This document shows, one piece after another, positions 1-6,676 of a stretch of DNA of 16,232 bases (position 1 is the stretch's first letter; every line of letters begins with the position of its first letter). A program made the position numbers and the translations under genes. Origin of the DNA: Chitinophagaceae bacterium (lineage in GTDB: Bacteria > Bacteroidota > Bacteroidia > Chitinophagales > Chitinophagaceae). The notes beneath the pieces are model-generated. The model was not told where the DNA came from and did no database searches. It saw only the letters and a program-made list of their open reading frames with translations. Location: positions 1 through 16,232 of the forward strand of contig VIKJ01000039.1 in NCBI GenBank assembly GCA_008080615.1. The letters are read 5' to 3'.

Positions 1-78
1 TACAATCTGCAACTTTAAAGACAAAGGATAATCTCCTTGTTTACGCTTAACATACTGATTTGCTTGTAGTTCTTCCAT
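1..78 (-). CDS. IS3-type transposase OrfA, N-terminal fragment (truncated by window)
   Basis: Reading the minus strand from the ATG at 76-78 gives 26 codons without a stop, beginning MEELQANQYVKR and continuing with a YPLSLKLQIV segment. This resembles the start of OrfA proteins of Bacteroidota IS3-family elements, where a short basic leader precedes the helix-turn-helix that binds the IS ends. Orientation and position, 39 bases inside a plausible IS terminus, agree with this. Only the first residues are visible, so the subgroup and whether the element is intact cannot be judged. The identification rests on resemblance of a short peptide plus context. Confidence 0.6.
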   Translation of the reverse strand, partial: MEELQANQYVKRKQGDYPLSLKLQIV

Positions 79-117
79 AATGATTGTTTTTGTGTATCAT
101 TATTTCAGGACGGGACA
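1..117 (-). mobile_element. End of an insertion sequence (IS3-type), cut by the window edge
   Basis: The minus strand from about 117 begins TGTCCCGTCCTG and leads, 39 bases later, into the start codon of a transposase-like reading frame. A terminal TG is usual for IS3-family ends, so I place the outer boundary at 117, immediately before TACACA. The rest of the element lies left of the window, so neither the other inverted repeat nor a target-site duplication can be checked. The 7-bp pair TTGTGTA (90-96) and TACACAA (118-124) flanks the end and may be chance. Confidence 0.55.
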
Positions 118-127
118 TACACAATAA

Positions 128-161
128 AAAAATCCCCGTTGAGAATTCAATGGGGATTTTT
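128..161 (-). terminator. Long hairpin terminator after the deoxyhypusine-synthase-like gene
   Basis: Arm 128-142 pairs with 147-161: ten perfect pairs (AAAAATCCCC with GGGGATTTTT), one G-T wobble (138/151), then TTGA/TCAA, closing on a 4-base loop. Read on the minus strand, the GC block is followed by a T run complementary to the A-rich bases 126-132, as expected for an intrinsic terminator 18 bases past the stop codon at 179. The plus strand also has T-rich sequence after the stem, so it could work in both directions. Confidence 0.8.
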
Positions 162-178
162 ATTTTATAACATACAAT

Positions 179-1153
179 TTACCATCCTAATAAATATGCA
201 AAAATCAACGGCACTACAATCGTAGCGTCACTTTCTACAATAAATTTAGGGGTATGAATATCTAATTTGCCCCAAGTAATTTTTTCGTTAGGAACCGCAC
301 CAGAATAAGATCCATAAGATGTAGTAGAATCACTGATTTGGCAGAAATAACTCCAGAAAGGAACATCATGCCATTCTAAATCTTGGTACATCATGGGCAC
401 TACGCAAATAGGGAAATCACCCGCAATACCACCTCCTATCTGAAAAAATCCAACTCCTTTTCCACCACTATTAGCACGGTACCATTCGGTTAACCAAACC
501 ATATATTCAATACCACTTTTCATGGTACTAGCTTTTAGTTCATTTTTAATTACATAAGAAGCAAAAATATTACCCATGGTACTGTCTTCCCATCCTGGTA
601 CTACAATTGGTAAATTCTTTTCAGCAGCAGCCAACATCCAACTATTCTTAGGATCAATTTCGTAATACTGCTCTAAAACTCCACTATTGAGCATTTTGTA
701 CATGTACTCGTGTGGAAAATAGCGCTCTCCCGCCGCATCAGCATCGGCCCAAATTTTATGAATATGTTGCTGCAATCTTCTAAATGCTTCTTCTTCTGGA
801 ATACAAGTATCTGTAACCCTATTGTAATGGTTCTCTAATAAGTCCCACTCTTCCTGAGGGCTTAAATCTCGGTAATTAGGCACCCTTTTGTAATGGCTAT
901 GTGCTACCAAATTCATGATATCTTCTTCTAAATTGGCACCCGTACAGCTAATAATGGCCACTTTATCCTGACGGATCATTTCTGCCAAACTAATTCCCAA
1001 TTCTGCGGTACTCATGGCTCCAGCCAAACTCACCAACATTTTACCCCCTTCCAATAAATGGGTTTCATATCCTTTAGCAGCATCTATTAAAGCAGCTGCG
1101 TTAAAATGTCTGTAATGATGTTGAATAAACTGAGATACAGGTCCCTTGCTCAT
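179..1153 (-). CDS. Deoxyhypusine-synthase-like protein (probable polyamine enzyme)
   Basis: 324 residues of the DHS/homospermidine synthase fold, which uses NAD to move an aminobutyl group from a polyamine. Bacteria lack eIF5A, so true hypusine formation is not expected; a polyamine substrate is more likely. Visible family marks are TGANLEED (71-78, matching the NAD-contact region of eukaryotic DHS), the GGG turn at 240-242, and SGAVPNEKITWGK (284-296), corresponding to the conserved SGARPDEAxSWGK region. The stretch after GGG reads IAGDF, whereas human DHS has VVKHH with the imine-forming lysine; glycine 245 sits at that position. I recall this GGGIAGDF form from other bacterial homologues, so it may mark a subfamily and not a defect. 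Length is normal and the gene ends in a strong terminator. Family assignment is firm; the reaction is unknown. Confidence 0.85.
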   Translation of the reverse strand: MSKGPVSQFIQHHYRHFNAAALIDAAKGYETHLLEGGKMLVSLAGAMSTAELGISLAEMIRQDKVAIISCTGANLEEDIMNLVAHSHYKRVPNYRDLSPQEEWDLLENHYNRVTDTCIPEEEAFRRLQQHIHKIWADADAAGERYFPHEYMYKMLNSGVLEQYYEIDPKNSWMLAAAEKNLPIVVPGWEDSTMGNIFASYVIKNELKASTMKSGIEYMVWLTEWYRANSGGKGVGFFQIGGGIAGDFPICVVPMMYQDLEWHDVPFWSYFCQISDSTTSYGSYSGAVPNEKITWGKLDIHTPKFIVESDATIVVPLIFAYLLGW

Positions 1154-1171
1154 ATTATTTAATTAAGGGGG

Positions 1172-1179
1172 CAAAAGTA
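1172..1179 (-). promoter_or_regulatory. Candidate -7 box for the deoxyhypusine-synthase-like gene
   Basis: On the minus strand these bases read TACTTTTG, an exact match to the Bacteroidota -7 consensus TAnnTTTG, 18 bases before the start codon. No TTG is present at the expected -33 position, so the call rests on the -7 match and location. Confidence 0.45.
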
Positions 1180-1225
1180 AAAAAAATAGGCGGGTTTAAG
1201 CTTTTTATAATGTACCGAAAAAAAA

Positions 1226-1254
1226 TTGTTACTTGCGCTAGCGTCAAATACTTG
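1226..1254 (+). promoter_or_regulatory. Candidate promoter of the methyltransferase-glycosyltransferase operon
   Basis: TTG at 1226-1228 is followed after 20 bases by TACTTG at 1249-1254, close to the Bacteroidota arrangement TTG-N19-21-TAnnTTTG but one T short in the -7 box. The perfect palindrome CGCTAGCG (1236-1243) lies in the spacer and could be an operator. The start codon is at 1278, giving a short leader. An alternative sigma70-like TATAAT occurs at 1206-1211. Confidence 0.35.
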
Positions 1255-1277
1255 CCCAATAGGGCTTATCAAACTAT

Positions 1278-2045
1278 ATGGAACAGTCCTATTTTAAAGA
1301 ATATTATCAATTAGAAAGGGTAAACTGGTGGTTTATTGTAAGAAGAAAAATCTTGGCAGAACGCATTGGCACCCTATTGAATCATCCAACCCGTATTTCC
1401 TCATTGAATGTGGGGGCGGCCACGGGCACTACTTCGGATATGCTAACCCAATTTGGGGAAGTAATGTCGGTAGAATATGATGAGGATTGTTGCAAATTTA
1501 CCCAACCCATTTTAAGCACACCCCTTATTCAGGGTTCTATTACAGAACTTCCATTTGAAAACGACCAATACGATTTAGTTTGTGCATTTGATGTGATTGA
1601 ACATGTGGAAGACGATCAAAAAGCCATTGATGAATTGTTTAGGGTTTGTAAACCAGGAGGGCATATAGCCATTACGGTGCCAGCTTATGCATTTTTGTGG
1701 GGGCCACATGATGTAATCAATCAACATTTTAGAAGATATACCTTGCCAGGACTACTACAATTATTCAATAAACAAAAAGGCAGGATTATTTATAAAACCT
1801 ATTTCAATTCAATTTTATTTTTACCAATTGCTATTTTTAGGGTTGCTGCCAAATTGTTCAAGAGCGTAAGTGTTACCCCCAGTGAAAAGGGTAATTCGGA
1901 TCATGAAATTTTTGGAACAGCAGGCTTTTTTAATTCATTACTCGCTGGTTTATTTAATATAGACTATCATTTGTTGAAACACCATATTCGGTTTCCGGCT
2001 GGAGTATCCATTATGGTATTTTTTAAAAAAGAGGAACTTAAATGA
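1278..2045 (+). CDS. Class I SAM-dependent methyltransferase
   Basis: 255 residues. Motif I is NVGAATG (44-50), a variant of the glycine-rich SAM-binding loop, with the acidic VEYDED segment (65-70) at the end of strand 2. FDVIEHV (104-110) and the RVCKPGGHIAITVP segment (122-135) are the hallmarks of Methyltransf_11-type enzymes. WWFIVRRKIL near the N-terminus is common in methyltransferases from surface-glycan loci. The C-terminal 80 residues are hydrophobic in parts (about 175-192) and may contact membrane or a lipid-linked substrate. The gene begins the operon and its stop overlaps the next start as ATGA, so translation is probably coupled. The methyl acceptor cannot be read from sequence; a sugar or polyprenyl-linked glycan is an inference from its neighbours. 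Confidence 0.85.
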   Translation: MEQSYFKEYYQLERVNWWFIVRRKILAERIGTLLNHPTRISSLNVGAATGTTSDMLTQFGEVMSVEYDEDCCKFTQPILSTPLIQGSITELPFENDQYDLVCAFDVIEHVEDDQKAIDELFRVCKPGGHIAITVPAYAFLWGPHDVINQHFRRYTLPGLLQLFNKQKGRIIYKTYFNSILFLPIAIFRVAAKLFKSVSVTPSEKGNSDHEIFGTAGFFNSLLAGLFNIDYHLLKHHIRFPAGVSIMVFFKKEELK

Positions 2046-3244
2046 AATTAAGTAACGCGTTTTTGCAAAAAAAAATTCAAATCAATCAGCATACGAAAGT
2101 AGAGTTGATTTATTTGCTGTGGTTTGTATTGGCCATATTTGCAGTAGTATCCGAAATGGCCAGAGGCCTTACCAGTATTGATAATTATTTAATTTTTAAA
2201 GGCGTTTTTGATCATGTAGTACAAGAAAAATATTTATTTAGCTATTATCCTGCCGAATATGTTTCATTTAATAATTATGGGCCAGCTTTTTCGTTAATCA
2301 TTGCTCCATTTGCATTACTCCCAACTTATTTGGGTTGCTTCTTATGGGCCATGGCCAATGCATTGGCCTTATTCTGGGCCATCAGAATGTTGCCCATTTT
2401 ATATGAGCAAAAAATTTGGATTTATTGGGTGGTATTAATTGAAATGATGACTTCCATTCACAGTGTTCAGTTTAATCCAATGTTTACTTCCTTTATCATT
2501 TTTGCTTTTGTATTTACATTAAACGGAAAAGACTGGCTGGCCACCCTTTTTATAGCACTAGGATTTTTAAGTAAAATTTATGGTATTGCAGGATTGGCTT
2601 TTTTCTTCTTTTCTAAGAATAAAAAAATCTTTGCGCTTTCATTTATAGGATGGATGATTGTTATCATTGCTTTACCCATATTGTATTCTAGCTATGGATA
2701 TATAGTACAAACTTATGAGGATTGGTATCACCAGATTATCAAAAGGAACAATCAAAATATTCTCAATTCTACCTATTTTGGCATGCAGGATATTTCTGTT
2801 CCTGGTATGATTCGCAGAATTTTTAATTATTATGGGGCTATCGATTTAAAAATTATTGCAATGGCTGCTGTATTTTTTCTACCACCATTGTTTCGAAAAA
2901 AGAACTGGAATAACCCTACATTTCAACTAAGCTATTTAGCTATTACCCTAATTAGCGTGGTTATTTTTAGCTCTGCTGCAGAAAGTCCCACATTTGTGAT
3001 TGCTGTTACAGGAGCTGCTATTTGGTTGATTTTACAAAAAAACCCCTTGCATCTGAACGTGAAAATAGTATTGGTACTGTTATTCTTATTGACCATTGTT
3101 TCTCCTACTGATATTATTCCCAAATACATTAGAGATAATTATATTTTAAGATATTCTTTAAAGGCATTGCCCTGTTTGGTAATTTGGTGTTGGTTAACTG
3201 TTGTAACTTGGAAATCGGAATTTTCAAAACAAGTACATTCATGA
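2042..3244 (+). CDS. GT87-like (DUF2029) polytopic membrane glycosyltransferase
   Basis: 400 residues, dominated by about ten hydrophobic helices. After the first helix (about 21-38) comes a loop with SIDNYLIF (D47 in the place of the GT-C loop aspartate) and, further on, YYPAEYVSFNNYGPAFSLII, a pattern typical of the GT87/DUF2029 family. Members of this fold take a sugar from a polyprenyl-phosphate donor and add it to an acceptor on the outer face of the inner membrane. The next gene encodes a polyprenyl-phosphate-sugar synthase-like GT2, which would supply that donor. It overlaps both neighbours by 4 bases (ATGA at 2042 and 3241). Family assignment is by topology and loop motif, so moderately sure; donor and acceptor are unknown. 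Confidence 0.75.
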   Translation: MKLSNAFLQKKIQINQHTKVELIYLLWFVLAIFAVVSEMARGLTSIDNYLIFKGVFDHVVQEKYLFSYYPAEYVSFNNYGPAFSLIIAPFALLPTYLGCFLWAMANALALFWAIRMLPILYEQKIWIYWVVLIEMMTSIHSVQFNPMFTSFIIFAFVFTLNGKDWLATLFIALGFLSKIYGIAGLAFFFFSKNKKIFALSFIGWMIVIIALPILYSSYGYIVQTYEDWYHQIIKRNNQNILNSTYFGMQDISVPGMIRRIFNYYGAIDLKIIAMAAVFFLPPLFRKKNWNNPTFQLSYLAITLISVVIFSSAAESPTFVIAVTGAAIWLILQKNPLHLNVKIVLVLLFLLTIVSPTDIIPKYIRDNYILRYSLKALPCLVIWCWLTVVTWKSEFSKQVHS

Positions 3245-4860
3245 AAAAAAAGGTAGCGTTTATTATTCCTGCTTGCAATGAACAGAAAAATATTCCCTTG
3301 CTCTTGAATGAAATTCATGAAGTAATGGAAGTTACTCCTTATGAGTATAGCATCACATTTGTTGATGATGGCAGTACAGATAATAGTTTGGAAGTAATAA
3401 AAGCATTGGCCATTCAATATGCCAACATTTTTTTTATCAGCCTCTCTAGAAATTTTGGGCATCAGAATGCATTAAAAGCAGGTTTAGACAATGCAGATGG
3501 AGATTGTACCATTATGATGGATGCCGACCTTCAACATCCACCCAAAATTATTACTCAACTATTACAACAATGGGAAGCAGGATATGATGTGGTGTACACC
3601 ATCAGAAAAGACCATATAGAATTACCTTTAGTAAAAAGAAGAACCTCTAACCTTTTTTATCAAATAATCAATAACCTTTCGGATATAGAGCTAGAGCAAG
3701 GAACAGCAGATTTTAGGTTAATGGATAAAAAAGTAGTAGCTGCATTTAAAGGAATGCGTGAAACGGAACTTTTTATTCGTGGCTTGATTAAATGGATGGG
3801 TTTTAGTCAAATAGGTATTGAATATGATCCAGGAATAAGAAAGGAAGGAGTTTCTAAATATACCCTTAAAACAATGATTCGTTTTGCTTTACAAGGCATT
3901 ACCTCATTTAGTACTAAACCTTTGTATGGTACAGCTTATTTAGGATTTGTGTTCTCCATTGCGTCTTTATTTTACTTTGCTTATATCATTTATAGTTATT
4001 ATGCAGGTCATACTATTTCAGGTTGGGCTTCAATCATTGCAACCATTACTTTTTTTGGAGGCTTGCAACTGATGATACTTGGAATCATTGGATTGTATTT
4101 AGGCAAATTATTTATGCAGAGTAAACATCGAGAAGAATTTGATATGCCATTGGAATATCAAGTTGATATACCAGTAGCACAACAAATGCAAATAGGCAAA
4201 TTAGGATTGGATGCAATTGAACCTGTGCTCTCTAAAGTAAATACTACTTTATTTACAACTGCGAATTTTGCCAATCAATATCCAGATGCAATCAAATCAT
4301 TTGCCAATAGGCATGAAATTGCATCCCATACATTTTATCATTCAAAATTTGAAGTAGCAGATTTAGCAGCTTCTCGATTAAGATTAGAGGCAATTTCAGG
4401 GCAACCAGTTACTGGGTTGCGGATGCCCAGAATGCGCAAAGTGGAAATGGCTGATGTAATGGCTGCAGGCTATGGCTATGATTCTTCTATCAATCCCACT
4501 TATTTACCAGGCAGGTACAATAATTTTCATTTACCCAGAACCGTTTATACCGATCAAGGCATGAAACGGATACCTGCATCTGTTTCTCCAGCAATACGGA
4601 TTCCGTTGTTTTGGTTGAGTTTTAAGAATATGCCCTATTCATTATTTTTGGCGCTTTGCAAACAAACACTTGCAAAAGACGGATATATCTGTTTGTATTT
4701 TCATCCTTGGGAATTTACACCCATTGAGGAATTTGGCTTGCCTATGTACACCAGAAGATGGGCTGGCCCAATTATGGTAAGCCGCTTATTACAGCTTATA
4801 AAAGACTTACAAAAGGAAGGAGATTTTATTCCAATTAATCAATTACCTAATTTGAGTTAG
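3241..4860 (+). CDS. GT2 polyprenyl-phosphate glycosyltransferase fused to a CE4-type polysaccharide deacetylase
   Basis: 539 residues from the ATG at 3241, which overlaps the upstream stop as ATGA; the frame extends further upstream to 3184 but would overlap that gene by 61 bases. Residues 1-225 are a DPM1/GtrB/ArnC-like GT2 domain: VDDGSTD (41-47), the DAD metal and nucleotide motif (94-96) and QGTADFRL (153-160). Two membrane helices follow (about 230-252 and 262-290), ending in GLYLGKLFMQSKHR, normally near the end of such enzymes. From residue 298 the chain becomes a deacetylase: EEFDMPLEY, HTFYH with H363 and H367 as probable metal ligands, GLRMPRMR (392-399), ASVSPAIRIPLFWLS and YFHPWEF (486-492). 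Relatives of the deacetylase usually start with SFDTEEFD; here the joint reads SKHREEFD, so the motif-1 aspartate is replaced by H296. The transferase half looks intact; deacetylase activity is uncertain. Confidence 0.85.
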   Translation: MKKKVAFIIPACNEQKNIPLLLNEIHEVMEVTPYEYSITFVDDGSTDNSLEVIKALAIQYANIFFISLSRNFGHQNALKAGLDNADGDCTIMMDADLQHPPKIITQLLQQWEAGYDVVYTIRKDHIELPLVKRRTSNLFYQIINNLSDIELEQGTADFRLMDKKVVAAFKGMRETELFIRGLIKWMGFSQIGIEYDPGIRKEGVSKYTLKTMIRFALQGITSFSTKPLYGTAYLGFVFSIASLFYFAYIIYSYYAGHTISGWASIIATITFFGGLQLMILGIIGLYLGKLFMQSKHREEFDMPLEYQVDIPVAQQMQIGKLGLDAIEPVLSKVNTTLFTTANFANQYPDAIKSFANRHEIASHTFYHSKFEVADLAASRLRLEAISGQPVTGLRMPRMRKVEMADVMAAGYGYDSSINPTYLPGRYNNFHLPRTVYTDQGMKRIPASVSPAIRIPLFWLSFKNMPYSLFLALCKQTLAKDGYICLYFHPWEFTPIEEFGLPMYTRRWAGPIMVSRLLQLIKDLQKEGDFIPINQLPNLS

Positions 4861-4923
4861 TTGTATTGGCTTATTCATATCAATCATGCCTTATCAAGGC
4901 AACCAACTTATAAATTAACACCT

Positions 4924-6039
4924 GTGAAAAATATTGTTTTACTCACCATTTGCCTTTTTACCCTAACAATTGTTTCTGCACAGCAAGAAGAAAGGCCACA
5001 AACGCCTCAACCACCATTTAACTATTCTATTGAAGAAGTTGAATACGACAATGCCGACCATAGCGTGCATTATGGAGCTACATTAACCATACCCAAAAAC
5101 AAAAAGAATTTTCCTACTATAATCATTATTTCTGGGAGTGGTACACAGGATAGAGACGGAACCCTATTTGGCCATAAACTGTATTGGGTATTGGCTGATT
5201 ATTTAACTAACCAGGGCATTGCAGTGCTAAGAGTAGATGACAGAGGTGCTGGAAAAAGCACCAAGGGACCTAAACCAAAAGAACTTACTTCTGCTGATTT
5301 TTCTTACGATGTAGAAACCAGTTTAAATTATTTACTAAGTAGAAAAGATATCAATCATAAAAATATTGGCCTGATTGGGCATAGTGAAGGAGGTGCCATC
5401 GCACCCATGGTAGCAGCAAGAAGAAAAGAAATTAGCTTTTTGGTATTATGGGGTGCCCCTGCAATTGGTGGGGCTGCAACCAATACCAGTCAAAATCTTT
5501 TTCAACTGCGTAAGGCAAAAATTGATAGCACAGCTACCGTTGCATTTGGTGTATTGCACAATCAAATGCTCAATCAATTTACTGCCCCAACTAAAGAGCA
5601 ATTAAATAAACAACTAGATTCTGTATACTTAAATTGGTTTCGTCAACAAAGCCCTGCAGTTATCAAATCATTATATGCTACTGAAAAAACAATTGTTGGC
5701 CAAGGAGTACAATTTATGTACGATGGATTGTACGATATCCCTTGGATGCGGTATTTTATCAATTATAACCCTATTGAAGATTTAAAAAAAATCACTTGTA
5801 GGGTTTTAGCTATCAATGGAGAAAAAGATACACAAGTAGAAGCATCCAGTAATTTACCCTTGATTGAACAAACAATTAAATCTAGTGGAAATAAAAAAGT
5901 AATTGTACAAACGCTTCCAAATTTGAATCACTTATTGCAAACCGCCAATACAGGAGATGTTAGCGAATATCAAAAAATAAAAGAAACCATTGCCCCTTCT
6001 GCCTTAGAATTGATTGCCAATTGGATTAACAAAAAATAA
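4924..6039 (+). CDS. Secreted alpha/beta hydrolase (serine esterase or aminopeptidase type)
   Basis: 371 residues from the GTG at 4924. I prefer this start to the in-frame TTG at 4861, directly after the previous stop, because it puts a clean signal peptide at the N-terminus (KNIVLLTICLFTLTIVSA, cleavage likely after A19). The alpha/beta hydrolase fold shows SGSGTQDRDG (70-79, oxyanion region), LRVDDRGAGKST, the nucleophile elbow GHSEGG (S154), NGEKDTQ (D302) and LPNLNHLL (H336), giving a complete Ser-Asp-His triad. It matches the family of exported Bacteroidota S33/EstX-like hydrolases of unknown substrate. It follows the GT2-deacetylase gene by 63 bases and precedes acpH by 3, so it probably shares their transcript. 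The substrate is unknown; an acyl ester is only an inference. Confidence 0.85.
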   Translation: MKNIVLLTICLFTLTIVSAQQEERPQTPQPPFNYSIEEVEYDNADHSVHYGATLTIPKNKKNFPTIIIISGSGTQDRDGTLFGHKLYWVLADYLTNQGIAVLRVDDRGAGKSTKGPKPKELTSADFSYDVETSLNYLLSRKDINHKNIGLIGHSEGGAIAPMVAARRKEISFLVLWGAPAIGGAATNTSQNLFQLRKAKIDSTATVAFGVLHNQMLNQFTAPTKEQLNKQLDSVYLNWFRQQSPAVIKSLYATEKTIVGQGVQFMYDGLYDIPWMRYFINYNPIEDLKKITCRVLAINGEKDTQVEASSNLPLIEQTIKSSGNKKVIVQTLPNLNHLLQTANTGDVSEYQKIKETIAPSALELIANWINKK

Positions 6040-6042
6040 TCA

Positions 6043-6636
6043 ATGAATTATTTAGCACATGCCTATTTGTCTTTTAATGAACCAAGTATTTTACTAGGCA
6101 ATATGATCAGCGATTATGTGAAAGGCAAAAAGCAATACGATTATCCATTATTGATACAAAAAGGAATCCACTTACACCGGGCTATTGATACGTTTACAGA
6201 TGATCATGAAATAACTAAGGAACTGAAGAAAATATTTTCTCCCGCAGTTCGCCTCTATTCAGGTGCATTTGTAGATATAGTATATGATCATTTTTTGGCA
6301 TTGCATAGCCCCGAAATGACCGAGCAACAGTGGATGGATTTTACTCAAACAACTTATAACCTGTTAGCAGAACAAACCGATTATTTTCCTGCTCCCTTTG
6401 CACGCATGTTTCCTTATATGCAACAACAAAACTGGCTATTCAACTACCGCTATATATGGGGCATTGAAAACAGCTTTGGTGGCTTAGTAAGAAGAGCCAA
6501 TTATTTAAATAGTTCTAAAGAGGCATTTGAGTTGTTTATGAAGCATTATCAAGAAATTGAGCGTTCATCCGTTTTATTCTTGGTAGATGTTAAAAAATTT
6601 GCCGACAGTCAATTTCAGCAGCTTAACCCGCAGTAG
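6043..6636 (+). CDS. acpH: Acyl carrier protein phosphodiesterase (DUF479)
   Basis: 197 residues, close to the 193 of Escherichia coli AcpH, which removes the phosphopantetheine arm from acyl carrier protein in the cytosol. The conserved pattern is complete: MNYLAHAYLS at the start, GNMISDYVKG (19-28), GIHLHRAIDTFTD (41-53) and FVDIVYDHFLA (76-86). These acidic and histidine residues form the HD-like metal site of the family. The gene starts 3 bases after the upstream hydrolase stop, so it is probably co-transcribed and last in the operon. A promoter-like box lies 5 to 12 bases after its stop and serves the next gene. No functional link with the glycan genes upstream is evident. Confidence 0.9.
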   Translation: MNYLAHAYLSFNEPSILLGNMISDYVKGKKQYDYPLLIQKGIHLHRAIDTFTDDHEITKELKKIFSPAVRLYSGAFVDIVYDHFLALHSPEMTEQQWMDFTQTTYNLLAEQTDYFPAPFARMFPYMQQQNWLFNYRYIWGIENSFGGLVRRANYLNSSKEAFELFMKHYQEIERSSVLFLVDVKKFADSQFQQLNPQ

Positions 6637-6641
6637 CAGCT

Positions 6642-6649
6642 TATATTTG
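6642..6649 (+). promoter_or_regulatory. Candidate -7 box for the cystathionine gamma-synthase/lyase gene
   Basis: TATATTTG matches the Bacteroidota -7 consensus TAnnTTTG exactly and lies 27 bases before the ATG at 6677, just after the acpH stop. No TTG occurs at the usual -33 distance. It suggests the downstream gene starts its own transcript. Confidence 0.5.
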
Positions 6650-6676
6650 CTAAATCATAAATTAATTTATTGAAAC

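Noticed and set aside
3184..3240. N-terminal extension of the GT2-deacetylase protein to 3184
   Set aside because: It would overlap the upstream gene by 61 bases and add residues unlike any GT2 start; the ATG at 3241 overlaps the stop as ATGA and begins MKKKVAFIIPACNE, the normal start of the domain.
2932..3462. Two minus-strand frames (2932-3129 and 3139-3462) opposite the GT87-like and GT2 genes
   Set aside because: They lie antisense to well-supported coding sequence, have no recognisable motif and no promoter; they are by-products of codon use.
4861..4923. TTG start of the secreted hydrolase directly after the previous stop
   Set aside because: The added 21 residues would bury the signal peptide; the GTG at 4924 gives a standard secreted N-terminus.
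6617..6643. Nine-base direct repeat AGCAGCTTA (6617-6625 and 6635-6643) at the end of acpH
   Set aside because: The first copy is inside coding sequence, and the repeat is short and isolated; no structure or function follows from it.
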